DNA of 64,000 nt from Hydractinia symbiolongicarpus (Eukaryota > Cnidaria > Hydrozoa > Anthoathecata > Hydractiniidae). A program made the position numbers and the translations under genes. The notes below the pieces were generated by a model, which saw only the letters and a program-made list of their open reading frames with translations, made no database searches and was not told the DNA's origin. Below, one piece after another: positions 38,526-49,919 of the stretch (position 1 is the first letter of the stretch; every line of letters begins with the position of its first letter). The DNA lies in the NCBI RefSeq assembly GCF_029227915.1, contig NC_079887.1, positions 1,426,001 through 1,490,000 of the forward strand. Reading direction: 5' to 3'.

Positions 38526-39848
38526 AAATGTTTTCAATTTTGATGAGACGCTTAATGAAAGTGGTTTAATCGCCAGCAAACAAAAACCCGCGATTTCCCG
38601 TAAATCCCGGGCTTGGCCCGTATAGTCGAATGTTTACAAAGAAAGTACCCTGTGAGTAAACTCATTTCCAAAACGATTTTTTAAATTATCTTTTCACCAC
38701 TAAAACGCATGAGACTTGTAGTTTTTAAAAATGTTTTCATTTTTGATGAGACGCTAAATAAAAGAAGTTTAATCGCCGGCAAACGAAAACCCGCCATTTC
38801 CTGTAAACCCCGGACTCGGCCCGTATAGTCAAAAGTGTACAAAGAAAGTACCCAGGGAGTAAACTCATTTTCCGAACGATTTTTTAAATTATTTTTTCAC
38901 CACTAAAACGCATGAGACTTGTAGTTTTCAAAAATGTTTTCATATTTGATGAGACGCTTAATGAAAGAGGTTTAATCGCCGGCAAACGAAATCCTGCGAT
39001 TTCCCGTAAATCCCGGGCTTGGCCCGTATATTCGAATGTATACAAAGAAAGTACCTAGGGAGTAAACTCATTTCCCGAACGATTTTTTAATTTTTTTTTC
39101 ACCACTAAAACGCATGAGACTTGTAGTTTTTAAAAATGTTTTCATTTTTGATGAGACGCTGAATAAAAGAAGTTTAATCGCCGGCAAACGAAAACCTGCG
39201 ATTTCCCGTAAATCCAGGACTCGGCCCGTATTGTCAAAAGTATACAAAGAAAGTACCCAGGGAGTAAACTCATTTCCCGAACGATTTTTTAAATTATTTT
39301 TTCACTACTAAAACGCATGAGACTTGTAGTTTTCAAAAATGTTTTCATTTTTGATGAGACGCTGAATAAAAGAAGTTTAATCGCCGGCAAACGAAAACCT
39401 GCGATTTCCCGTAAATCCCGGACTCGGCCCGTATAGTAAAGAAAGTACCCGGGATGTAAACTCATTTCCCGAACGATTTTTCAAAATATTTTTTCAACAC
39501 TAAAACGCACGAGACTTGTAGTTTTCAAAAATGTTTTCATTTTTGATGAGACGCTGAAAAAAAGAGGTTTAATCGCCGGCAAACGAAAACCTGCGATTTC
39601 CCGTAAATCCCGGACTCGGCCGTATAGTAAAGAAAGTACCCGGGATGTAAACTCATTTCCAGAACGATTTTTTAAATTATTATTTCACTACTAAAACCCA
39701 TGAGACTTATAGTTTTTAAAAATGTTTTCATTTTTGATGAGACGCTGAAAAAAAGAAGTTTAATCGCCGGCAAACGAAAACCTGCGATTTCCCGTAAATC
39801 CCGGACTCGGCCCGTATAGTAAAGAAAGTACCCGGGATGTAAACTCAT
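37855..39848 (+). repeat. 10-monomer tandem duplication, copy 1 (1994 bp)
   Basis: It matches 39849-41842 at 1994 bp without a difference that I noticed. Shared private marks are ATTTTCGATGAAACG (38134 and 40128), AAAAGTACACAAAG, CCAATTGGACTTATAG and CGATTTTTCAAAATATT. The unit mixes 203-, 202- and 192-bp monomers, which explains a length below 10 x 203. Confidence 0.93.
39317..39508 (+). repeat. Exemplar short monomer, 192 bp (11-bp internal deletion)
   Basis: Compared with the 203-bp form, the segment CAAAAGTATAC after GTATAGT is missing, giving GTATAGTAAAGAAAG, followed by a CCCGGGATGTAAAC variant. The next landmark lies 192 bp downstream. The same deletion and linked changes occur near 15995, 26530, 34195, 42610, 46240, 48840, 52250 and 60700, so it arose once and was spread by amplification. 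Versions near 40, 840, 1840, 3450 and 9725 also lack one C in TTTCCGTAAA and are 191 bp long. Confidence 0.9.
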
Positions 39849-41842
39849 GTCCCGAACGATTTTTTGAATTATTTTTTCACCACTAAAACGCATGAGACTT
39901 GTAGTTTTCAAAAACGTTTTCATTTTTGATGAGACGCTTAATGAAAGAGGTTTAATCGCCGGAAAACGAAAACCCGCGATTTCCCGTAAATCCCGGGCTT
40001 GGCGCGTATAGTCGAATGTATACAAAGAAAGTACCCTGTGAGTAAACTCATTTCCTGAACGATTTTTTAAATTATTTTTTCACCACTAAAACGCATAAGA
40101 CTTGTAGTTTTTAAAAATGTTTTCATTTTCGATGAAACGCTGAATAAAAGTAGTTTAATCGCCGGCAAACGAAAACCTGCGATTTCCCGTAAATCTCGGC
40201 ATGGCCCGTATAGTCAAAAGTACACAAAGAAAGTACCCAGGGAGTAAACTCATTTCCCGAACGATTTTTTAAATTATTTTTTCACCACTAAAACCAATTG
40301 GACTTATAGTTTTTAAACATGTTTTCATTTTTGATGAGACGCTGAAAAAAAGAAGTTAAATCGCCGGCAAAAGAAAACCCGCCATTTCCCGTAAACCCCT
40401 GACTCGGCCCGTATAGTCAAAAGTATACAAAGAAAGTACCCAGGGAGTAAACTCATTTCCCAAACGATTTTTTAAATTATTATTTCACCACTAAATCCCA
40501 TGAGACTTGTAGTTTTTAAAAATGTTTTCAATTTTGATGAGACGCTTAATGAAAGTGGTTTAATCGCCAGCAAACAAAAACCCGCGATTTCCCGTAAATC
40601 CCGGGCTTGGCCCGTATAGTCGAATGTTTACAAAGAAAGTACCCTGTGAGTAAACTCATTTCCAAAACGATTTTTTAAATTATCTTTTCACCACTAAAAC
40701 GCATGAGACTTGTAGTTTTTAAAAATGTTTTCATTTTTGATGAGACGCTAAATAAAAGAAGTTTAATCGCCGGCAAACGAAAACCCGCCATTTCCTGTAA
40801 ACCCCGGACTCGGCCCGTATAGTCAAAAGTGTACAAAGAAAGTACCCAGGGAGTAAACTCATTTTCCGAACGATTTTTTAAATTATTTTTTCACCACTAA
40901 AACGCATGAGACTTGTAGTTTTCAAAAATGTTTTCATATTTGATGAGACGCTTAATGAAAGAGGTTTAATCGCCGGCAAACGAAATCCTGCGATTTCCCG
41001 TAAATCCCGGGCTTGGCCCGTATATTCGAATGTATACAAAGAAAGTACCTAGGGAGTAAACTCATTTCCCGAACGATTTTTTAATTTTTTTTTCACCACT
41101 AAAACGCATGAGACTTGTAGTTTTTAAAAATGTTTTCATTTTTGATGAGACGCTGAATAAAAGAAGTTTAATCGCCGGCAAACGAAAACCTGCGATTTCC
41201 CGTAAATCCAGGACTCGGCCCGTATTGTCAAAAGTATACAAAGAAAGTACCCAGGGAGTAAACTCATTTCCCGAACGATTTTTTAAATTATTTTTTCACT
41301 ACTAAAACGCATGAGACTTGTAGTTTTCAAAAATGTTTTCATTTTTGATGAGACGCTGAATAAAAGAAGTTTAATCGCCGGCAAACGAAAACCTGCGATT
41401 TCCCGTAAATCCCGGACTCGGCCCGTATAGTAAAGAAAGTACCCGGGATGTAAACTCATTTCCCGAACGATTTTTCAAAATATTTTTTCAACACTAAAAC
41501 GCACGAGACTTGTAGTTTTCAAAAATGTTTTCATTTTTGATGAGACGCTGAAAAAAAGAGGTTTAATCGCCGGCAAACGAAAACCTGCGATTTCCCGTAA
41601 ATCCCGGACTCGGCCGTATAGTAAAGAAAGTACCCGGGATGTAAACTCATTTCCAGAACGATTTTTTAAATTATTATTTCACTACTAAAACCCATGAGAC
41701 TTATAGTTTTTAAAAATGTTTTCATTTTTGATGAGACGCTGAAAAAAAGAAGTTTAATCGCCGGCAAACGAAAACCTGCGATTTCCCGTAAATCCCGGAC
41801 TCGGCCCGTATAGTAAAGAAAGTACCCGGGATGTAAACTCAT
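39849..41842 (+). repeat. 10-monomer tandem duplication, copy 2 (1994 bp)
   Basis: Direct copy of 37855-39848. The junction lies inside a monomer: a short monomer's CCCGGGATGTAAACTCAT is fused to CCCGAACGATTTTTTGAATT. A G at 39849 (CATGTCCCG) occurs in neither parent, so a point change accompanies the junction. Confidence 0.93.
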
Positions 41843-44800
41843 TTCCAGAACGATTTTTTAAATTATTATTTCACTACTAAAACCCATGAGACTTATAGTT
41901 TTTAAAAATGTTTTCATTTTTGATGAGACGCTGAAAAAAAGAAGTTAAATCGCCGGCAAACGAAATCCCGGCATTTCCCGTAAACCCATGACCCGGCCCG
42001 TATAGTCAAAAGTATACAAAGAAATTACCCAGGGAGTAAACTCATTTTCCGAACGATTTTTTAAATTTTTTATTCACCACTACAACGCATGAGACTTGTA
42101 GTTTTCAAAAATGTTTTCATATTTGATGAGACGCTTAATGAAAGAGGTTTAATCGCCGGCAAACGAAATCCTGCGATTTCCCGTAAATCCCGGGCTTGGC
42201 CCGTATATTCGAATGTATACAAAGAAAGTACCTAGGGAGTAAACTCATTTCCCGAGCGATTTTTTAAATTTTTTTTCACCACTAAACCGCATGAGACTTG
42301 TAGTTTTTAAAAATGTTTTCATTTTTGATGAGACGCTGAATAAAAGAAGTTTAATCGCCGGCAAACGAAAACCTGCGATTTCCCGTAAATCCAGGACTCG
42401 GCCCGTATTGTCAAAAGTATACAAAGAAAGTACCCAGGGAGTAAACTCATTTCCCGAACGATTTTTTAAATTATTTTTTCACTACTAAAACGCATGAGAC
42501 TTGTAGTTTTCAAAAATGTTTTCATTTTTGATGAGACGCTGAATAAAAGAAGTTTAATCGCCGGCAAACGAAAACCTGCGATTTCCCGTAAATCCCGGAC
42601 TCGGCCCGTATAGTAAAGAAAGTACCCGGGATGTAAACTCATTTCTCGAACGATTTTTTAAAATATTTTTTCAACACTAAAACGCACGAGACTTGTAGTT
42701 TTCAAAAATGTTTTCATTTTTGATGAGACGCTGAAAAAAAGAAGTTTAATCGCCGGCAAACGAAAACCTGCGATTTCCCGTAAATCCCGGACTCGGCCCG
42801 TATAGTAAAGAAAGTACCCGGGATGTAAACTCATTTCCAGAACGATTTTTTAAATTATTATTTCACTACTAAAACCCATGAGACTTATAGTTTTTAAAAA
42901 TGTTTTCATTTTTGATGAGACGCTGAAAAAAAGAAGTTAAATCGCCGGCAAACGAAATCCCGGCATTTCCCGTAAACCCATGACTCCGCCCGTATAGTCG
43001 AATGTATACAAAGAAATTACCCAGGGAGTAAACTCATTTTCCGAACGATTTTTTAAATTATTTATTCACCACTACAACGCATGAGACTTGTAGTTTTTAA
43101 AAATGTTTTCATTTTTGATAAGACGCTGAATAAAAGAAGTTTAATCGCCGGCAAACGAAAACCCGCAATTTCCTGTAAACCCCGGACTCGGCCCGTATAG
43201 TCAAAAGTATACAAAGAAAGTACCCAGGGAGTAAACTCATTTCCGAACGATTTTTTAAATAATTTTTTCACCACTACAACGCATGAGACTTGTAGTTTTC
43301 AAAAATGTTTTCATATTTGATGAGACGCTTAATGAAAGAGGTTTAATCGCCGGCAAACAAAATCCCGCGATTTCCCGTAAATCCCGGGCTTGGCCCGTAT
43401 AGTCGAATGCATACAAAGAAAGTACCTAGGGAGTAAACTCATTTCCCGAACGATTTTTTAATTTTTCTTTTCACCACTAAAACGCATGAGACTTGTAGTT
43501 TTTAAAAATGTTTTCATTTTTGATGAGACGCTGAATAAAAGAAGTTTAATCGCCGGCAAACGAAAACCTGCGATTTCCCGTAAATCCCGGACTCGGCCCG
43601 TATTGTCAAAAGTATACAAAGAAAGTACCCAGGGAGTAAACTCATTTCCCGAACGATTTTTTAAATTATTTTGTCACCACTAAAACGCATGAGACTTGTA
43701 GTTTTCAAAAATGTTTTCATTTTTGATGAAACGCTGAATAAAAGAAGTTTAATCGCCGGCAAACGAAAACCTGCGATTTCCCGTAAATCCCGGACTCGGC
43801 CCGTATAGTCAAAAGTATACAAAGAAAGTACCCAGTGAGTAAACTCATTTCCCAAACGATTTTTTAAATTATTATTTCACCACTAAAGCTTATGAGACTT
43901 GTAGTTTTTAAAAATGTTTTCATTTTTGATGAGACGCTTAATGAAAGTGGTTTAATCGCCAGCAAACGAAAACCCGCGATTTCCCGTAAATCCCGGGCTT
44001 GGCCCGTATAGTCGAATGTTTACAAAGAAAGTACCCTGTGAGTAAACTCATTTCCAAAACGATTTTTTAAATTATCTTTTCACCACTAAAACGCATGAGA
44101 CTTGTAGTTTTCAAAAATGTTTTCATTTTTGATGAGACGCTGAATAAAAGAAGTTTAATCGCCGGCAAACGAAAACCCGCCATTTCCCGTAAACCCCGGA
44201 CTCGACCCGTATAGTCAAAAGTATACAGAGAAAGTACCCAGGGAGTAAACTCATTTCCCGAACGATTTTTTATATTATTTTTTTACCACTAAACGCATGA
44301 GACTTGTAGTTTTCGAAAATATTTTCATATTTGATGGGACGCTGAATAAAAGAAGTTTAATCGCCGGCAAACGAAGATCCGCCATTTCCCGTAAATCCCG
44401 GACTCGGCCCGTATAGTCAAAAGTATACAAAGAAAGTACCCAGGGAGTAAACTCATTTCCCGAACGATTTTTTAAATTATTTTTTCACCACTAAAACGCA
44501 TGAGACTTGTAGTTTTCAAAAATGTTTTCATTTTTGATGAGACGCTTAATGAAAGAGGTTTAATCGCCGGCAAACGAAATCCCGCGTTTTCCCGTAAATC
44601 AGGGGCTTGGCCCGTATAGTCGAATGTATACAAAGAAAGTACCCAGGAAGTAAACTCATTTCCCGAACGATTTTTTGAATTATTTTTTCACCACTAAAAC
44701 GCATGAGACTTGTAGTTTTCAAAAATGTTTTCATTTTTGATGAGACGCTTAATGAAAGAGGTTTAATCGCCGGAAAACGAAAACCCGCGATTTCCCGTAA

Positions 44801-45149
44801 ATCCCGGGCTTGGCCCGTATAGTCGAATGTATACAAAGAAAGTACCCTGTGAGTAAACTCATTTCCTGAACGATTTTTTAAATTATTTTTTCACCACTAA
44901 AACGCATAAGACTTGTAGTTTTTAAAAATGTTTTCATTTTTGATGAAACGCTGAATAAAAGAAGTTTAATCGCCGGCAAACGAAAACCTGCGATTTCCCG
45001 TAAATCTCGGCATGGCCCGTATAGTCAAAAGTATACAAAGAAAGTACCCAGGGAGTAAACTCATTTCCCGAACGATTTTTTAAATTATTTTTTCACCACT
45101 AAAACCAATGAGACTTATAGTTTTTAAAAATGTTTTCATTTTTGATGAG
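41843..45149 (+). repeat. Mixed satellite with a second copy of the CTCGGCATGG block
   Basis: Positions about 44018-45118 match 36200-37300 at 7817-7818 bp, including the TTTTTTATATTATTTTTTTACC tail, AAATCAGGGGCTTGG, GCCGGAAAACG and CTCGGCATGG monomers in order. The stretch 41843-43870 holds short monomers, a TTG-form monomer at 42291 and another at 43486. No other sequence is present. Confidence 0.8.
44906..45107 (+). repeat. Exemplar monomer, CTCGGCATGG subtype
   Basis: AAATCTCGGCATGGCCC replaces AAATCCCGGACTCGGCCC, and the start landmark is ATAAGACTT instead of ATGAGACTT. The monomer is 202 bp long. It occurs at about 37090, 38100, 40095, 44906 and 57960, always after a monomer with GCCGGAAAACG or a fusion derived from one. 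It marks one shared ancestral block. Confidence 0.85.
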
Positions 45150-47758
45150 ACGCTGAATAAAAGAAGTTTAATCGCCGGCAAACGAAACCTGCGATTTCCC
45201 GTAAATCCTGGACTCGGCCCGTATAGTCAAAAGTATACAAAGAAAGTACCCAGGGAGTAAACTCATTTCTTAAACGATTTTTTAAATTATTATTTCACCA
45301 CTAAATCCCATGAGACTTTTAGTTTTTAAAAATGTTTTCAATTTTGATGAGACGCTTAATGAAAGTGGTTTAATCGCCAGCAAACGAAAACCCGCGATTT
45401 TCCGTAAATCCCGGGCTTGGCCCGTATAGTCGAATGTTTACAAAGAAAGTACCCTGTGAGTAAACTCATTTCCAAAACGATTTTTTAAATTATCTTTTCA
45501 CCACTAAAACGCATGAGACTTGTAGTTTTTAAAAATGTTTTCATTTTTGATGAGACGCTAAATAAAAGAAGTTTAATCGCCGGCAAACGAAAACCCGCCA
45601 TTTCCCGTAAACCCCGGACTCGGCCCGTATAGTCAAAAGTATACAAAGAAAGTACCCAGGGAGTAAACTCATTTTCCGAACGATTTTTTAAATTATTTTT
45701 TCACCACTACAACGCATGAGACTTGTAGTTTTCAAAAATGTTTTCATATTTGATGAGACGCTTAATGAAAGAGGTTTAATCGCCGGCAAACGAAATCCTG
45801 CGATTTCCCGTAAATCCCGGGCTTGGCCCGTATATTCGAATGTATACAAAGAAAGTACCTAGGGAGTAAACTCATTTCCCGAACGATTTTTTAATTTTTT
45901 TTTCACCACTAAAACGCATGAGACTTGTAGTTTTAAAAAATGTTTTCATTTTTGATGAGACGCTGAATAAAAGTAGTTTAATCGCCGGCAAACGAAAACC
46001 TGCGATTTCCCGTAAATCCAGGACTCAGCCCGTATTGTCAAAAGTATACAAAGAAAGTACCCAGGGAGTAAACTCATTTCCCGAACGATTTTTTAAATTA
46101 TTTTTTCACTACTAAAACGCATGAGACTTGTAGTTTTCAAAAATGTTTTCATTTTTGATGAGACGCTGAATAAAAGAAGTTTAATCGCCGGCAAACGAAA
46201 ACCTGCGATTTCCCGTAAATCACGGACTCGGCCCGTATAGTAAAGAAAGTACCCGGGATGTAAACTCATTTCCCGAACGATTTTTTAAAATATTTTTTCA
46301 ACACTAAAACGCACGAGACTTGTAGTTTTCAAAAATGTTTTCATTTTTGATGAGACGCTGAAAAAAAGAAGTTTAATCGCCGGCAAACGAAAACCTGCGA
46401 TTTCCCGTAAATCCCGGACTCGGCCCGTATAGTAAAGAAAGTACCCGGGATGTAAACTCATTTCCAGAACGATTTTTTAAATTATTATTTCACTACTAAA
46501 ACCCATGAGACTTATAGTTTTTAAAAATGTTTTCATTTTTGATGAGACGCTGAAAAAAAGAAGTTAAATTGCCGGCAAACGAAATCCCGCCATTTCCCGT
46601 AAACCCATGACTCGGCCCGTATAGTCAAAAGTATACAAAGAAATTACCCAGGGAGTAAACTCATTTTCCGAACGATTTTTTAAATTATTTATTCACCACT
46701 ACAACGCATAAGACTTGTAGTTTTTAAAAATGTTTTCATTTTTGATGAGACGCTGAATAACAGAAGTTTAATCGCCGGCAAACGAAAACCCGCAATTTCC
46801 CGTAAACCCCGGACTCGGCCCGTATAGTCAAAAGTATACAAAGAAAGTACCCAGGGAGTAAACTCATTTTCCGAACGATTTTTTAAATTATTTTTTCACC
46901 ACTACAACGCATGAGACTTGTAGTTTTCAAAAATGTTTTCATTTTTGATGAGACGCTGAATAAAAGAAGTTTAATCGCCGGCAAACGAAAAGCTGCGATT
47001 TCCCGTAAATCACGGACTCGGCCCGTATAGTAAAGAAAGTACCCGGGATGTAAACTCATTTCCCGAACGATTTTTTAAAATATTTTTTCAACACTAAAAC
47101 GCACGAGACTTGTAGTTTTTAAAAATGTTTTCATTTTTGATGAGACGCTGAAAAAAAGAAGTTAAATCGCCGGCAAACAAAATCCCGCCATTTCCCGTAA
47201 ACCCATGACTCGGCCCGTATAGTCAAAAGTATACAAAGAAATTACCCAGGGAGTAAACTCATTTTCCGAACGATTTTTTAAATTATTTATTCACCACTAC
47301 AACGCATGAGACTTGTAGTTTTTAAAAATGTTTTCATTTTTGATGAGACGCTGAATAACAGAAGTTTAATCGCCGGTAAACGAAAACCCGCAATTTCCCG
47401 TAAACCCCGGACTTGGCCCGTATAGTCAAAAGTATACAAAGAAAGTACCCAGGGAGTAAACTCATTTTCCGAACGATTTTTTAAATTATTTTTTCACCAC
47501 TACAACGCATGAGACTTGTAGTTTTCAAAAATGTTTTCATTTTTGATGAGACGCTGAATAAAAGAAGTTTATTCGCACTCAAACGAAAATCCGCGATTTC
47601 CCGTAAATCCCGGACTCGGCCCGTATAGTCCAAAGTATACAAAAAAAGTACCCAGGGAGTAAACTCATTTTCCGAACGATTTTTTAAATTATTTTTTCAC
47701 CACTAAAACGCATGAGACTTGTAGTTTTCAAAAATGTTTTCATATTTGATGAGACGCT
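45150..47758 (+). repeat. 10-monomer higher-order unit enlarged to 13 (about 2604 bp)
   Basis: This matches the 2006-bp unit that follows but contains three extra monomers (about 46970-47568, 598 bp). They are a partial re-copy of 46150-46970: offset 790 bp at first, then 598 bp after loss of one short monomer. Start-marker monomers with GTAGTTTTAAAAAATG lie at 45918 and 48522. Confidence 0.85.
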
Positions 47759-49108
47759 GAATAAAAGAAGTTTAATCGCCGGCAAACGAAACCTGCGATT
47801 TCCCTTAAATCCTGGACTCGGCCCGTATAGTCAAAAGTATACAAAGAAAGTACCCAGGGAGTAAACTCATTTCTTAAACGATTTTTTAAATTATTATTTC
47901 ACCACTAAATCCCATGAGACTTGTAGTTTTTAAAAATGTTTTCAATTTTGATGAGACGCTTAATGAAAGTGGTTTAATCGCCAGCAAACGAAAACCCGCG
48001 GTTTTCCGTAAATCCCGGGCTTGGCCCGTATAGTCGAATGTTTACAAAGAAAGTACCCTGTGAGTAAACTCATTTCCAAAACGATTTTTTAAATTATCTT
48101 TTCACCACTAAAACGCATGAGACTTGTAGTTTTTAAAAATGTTTTCATTTTTGATGAGACGCTAAATAAAAGAAGTTTAATCGCCGGCAAACGAAAACCC
48201 GCCATTTCCCGTAAACCCCGGACTCGGCCCGTATAGTCAAAAGTATACAAAGAAAGTACCCAGGGAGTAAACTCATTTTCCGAACGATTTTTTAAATTAT
48301 TTTTTCACCACTACAACGCATGAGACTTGTAGTTTTCAAAAATGTTTTCATATTTGATGAGACGCTTAATGAAAGAGGTTTAATCGCCGGCAAACAAAAT
48401 CCTGCGATTTCCCGTAAATCCCGGGCTTGGCCCGTATATTCGAATGTATACAAAGAAAGTACCTAGGGAGTAAACTCATTTCCCGAACGATTTTTTAATT
48501 TTTTTTTCACCTTTAAAACGCATGAGACTTGTAGTTTTAAAAAATGTTTTCATTTTTGATGAGACGCTGAATAAAAGAAGTTTAATCGCCGGCAAACGAA
48601 AACCTGCGATTTCCCGTAAATCCAGGACTCAGCCCGTATTGTCAAAAGTATACAAAGAAAGTACCCAGGGAGTAAACTCATTTCCCGAACGATTTTTTAA
48701 ATTATTTTTTCACTACTAAAACGCATGAGACTTGTAGGTTTCAAAAATGTTTTCATTTTTGATGAGACGCTGAATAAAAGAAGTTTAATCGCCGGCAAAC
48801 GAAAACCTGCGATTTCCCGTAAATCACGGACTCGGCCCGTATAGTAAAGAAAGTACCCGGGATGTAAACTCATTTCCCGAACGATTTTTTAAAATATTTT
48901 TTCAACACTAAAACGCACGAGACTTGTAGTTTTCAAAAATGTTTTCATTTTTGATGAGACGCTGAAAAAAAGAAGTTTAATCGCCGGCAAACGAAAACCT
49001 GCGATTTCCCGTAAATCCCGGACTCGGCCCGTATAGTAAAGAAAGTACCCGGGATGTAAACTCATTTCCAGAACGATTTTTTAAATTATTATTTCACTAC
49101 TAAAACCC

Positions 49109-49311
49109 ATGAGACTTATAGTTTTTAAAAATGGTTTCATTTTTGATGAGACGCTGAAAAAAAGAAGTTAAATCGCCGGCAAACGAAATCCCGCCATTTC
49201 CCGTAAACCCATGACTCGGCCCGTATAGTCAAAAGTATACAAAGAAATTACCCAGGGAGTAAACTCATTTTCCGAACGATTTTTTAAATTATTTATTCAC
49301 CACTACAACGC
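49109..49311 (+). repeat. Exemplar monomer, GAAAAAAAGAAG / AAATTACCC subtype
   Basis: This subtype has GACTTATAG instead of GACTTGTAG, GCTGAAAAAAAGAAGTTAAATCG, CCGCCATTTCCCGTAAACCC, CATGACTCGG and GAAATTACCCAGG. In the right half it follows short monomers within the 10-monomer unit (47, 49, 51, 53, 55, 59.6 and 62.6 kb). Related CCTGACTCGG versions occur at about 4580, 7010, 18760, 24240, 28270 and 37330. Confidence 0.85.
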
Positions 49312-49514
49312 ATGAGACTTGTAGTTTTTAAAAATGTTTTCATTTTTGATGAGACGCTGAATAACAGAAGTTTAATCGCCGGCAAACGAAAACCCGCAAT
49401 TTCCCGTAAACCCCGGACTCGGCCCGTATAGTCAAAAGTATACAAAGAAAGTACCCAGGGAGTAAACTCATTTTCCGAACGATTTTTTAAATTATTTTTT
49501 CACCACTACAACGC

Positions 49515-49717
49515 ATGAGACTTGTAGTTTTCAAAAATGTTTTCATTTTTGATGAGACGCTGAATAAAAGAAGTTTATTCGCACTCAAACGAAAATCCGC
49601 GATTTCCCGTAAATCCCGGACTCGGCCCGTATAGTCCAAAGTATACAAAGAAAGTACCCAGGGAGTAAACTCATTTTCCGAACGATTTTTTAAATTATTT
49701 TTTCACCACTAAAACGC
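49515..49717 (+). repeat. Exemplar monomer, TTATTCGCACTC subtype
   Basis: The usual TTAATCGCCGGC is replaced by TTATTCGCACTC, followed by AAACGAAAATCCGCG and GTATAGTCCAAAG. Copies occur at 9001, 15274, about 16690, 19735, 26010, 27200, 31240, 34270, 47510, 51520, 54120, 55520, 56320, 59970 and 62970. It is normally followed by a CATATTTGATGAG monomer, so neighbouring subtypes keep a fixed order. Confidence 0.85.
49531..49552. repeat. Perfect 9-bp inverted repeat with 4-bp spacer (exemplar)
   Basis: TCAAAAATG, a TTTT spacer, then CATTTTTGA form a perfect dyad. It is present in every monomer with TTTTCAAAAATG followed by CATTTTTGATG. Monomers with TTTTTAAAAATG keep a 7-bp stem, and CATATTTGA monomers lose one pair. 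It lies in the most conserved part of the repeat. It could be a protein-binding dyad or simply alternating A and T tracts. Confidence 0.7.
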
Positions 49718-49919
49718 ATGAGACTTGTAGTTTTCAAAAATGTTTTCATATTTGATGAGACGCTGAATAAAAGAAGTTTAATCGCCGGCAAACGAAACCT
49801 GCGATTTCCCTTAAATCCTGGACTCGGCCCGTATAGTCAAAAGTATACAAAGAAAGTACCCAGGGAGTAAACTCATTTCTTAAACGATTTTTTAAATTAT
49901 TATTTCACCACTAAATCCC
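49718..49919 (+). repeat. Exemplar monomer, 202 bp with CGAAACCTGCG / TCCTGG markers
   Basis: One A is missing in the run before CCTGCG (CGAAACC instead of CGAAAACC), and AATCCTGGACTCGG is linked to it. The single-base loss shifts any forward reading frame. Copies recur at about 17560, 18380, 19190, 21830, 22230, 24060, 27890, 33150, 45190, 47790 and 52400. Confidence 0.85.

Larger units (their letters stand above)
47759..49764 (+). repeat. 10-monomer higher-order repeat, copy 1 (2006 bp)
   Basis: The order, starting at 48522, is: TTG form with GTAGTTTTAAAAAATG; two short 192-bp forms; GAAAAAAAGAAG form; GAATAACAG form; TTATTCGCACTC form; 202-bp TCCTGG form; AAATCCCATGAG / CTGTGAG form; CTAAATAAAAG form; CATATTTGATG / CCTAGGG form. 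Private marks shared with the next copy are TTTCACCTTTAAAACG, TGTAGGTTTC and TTCCCTTAAATCC. Confidence 0.92.

Noticed and set aside
39672-40025. 117-codon minus-strand frame, the longest in the window
   Set aside because: It spans the junction of two 1994-bp copies and reads antisense through two satellite monomers; similar 96-codon frames at 36728, 37741 and 44546 are the same repeat.
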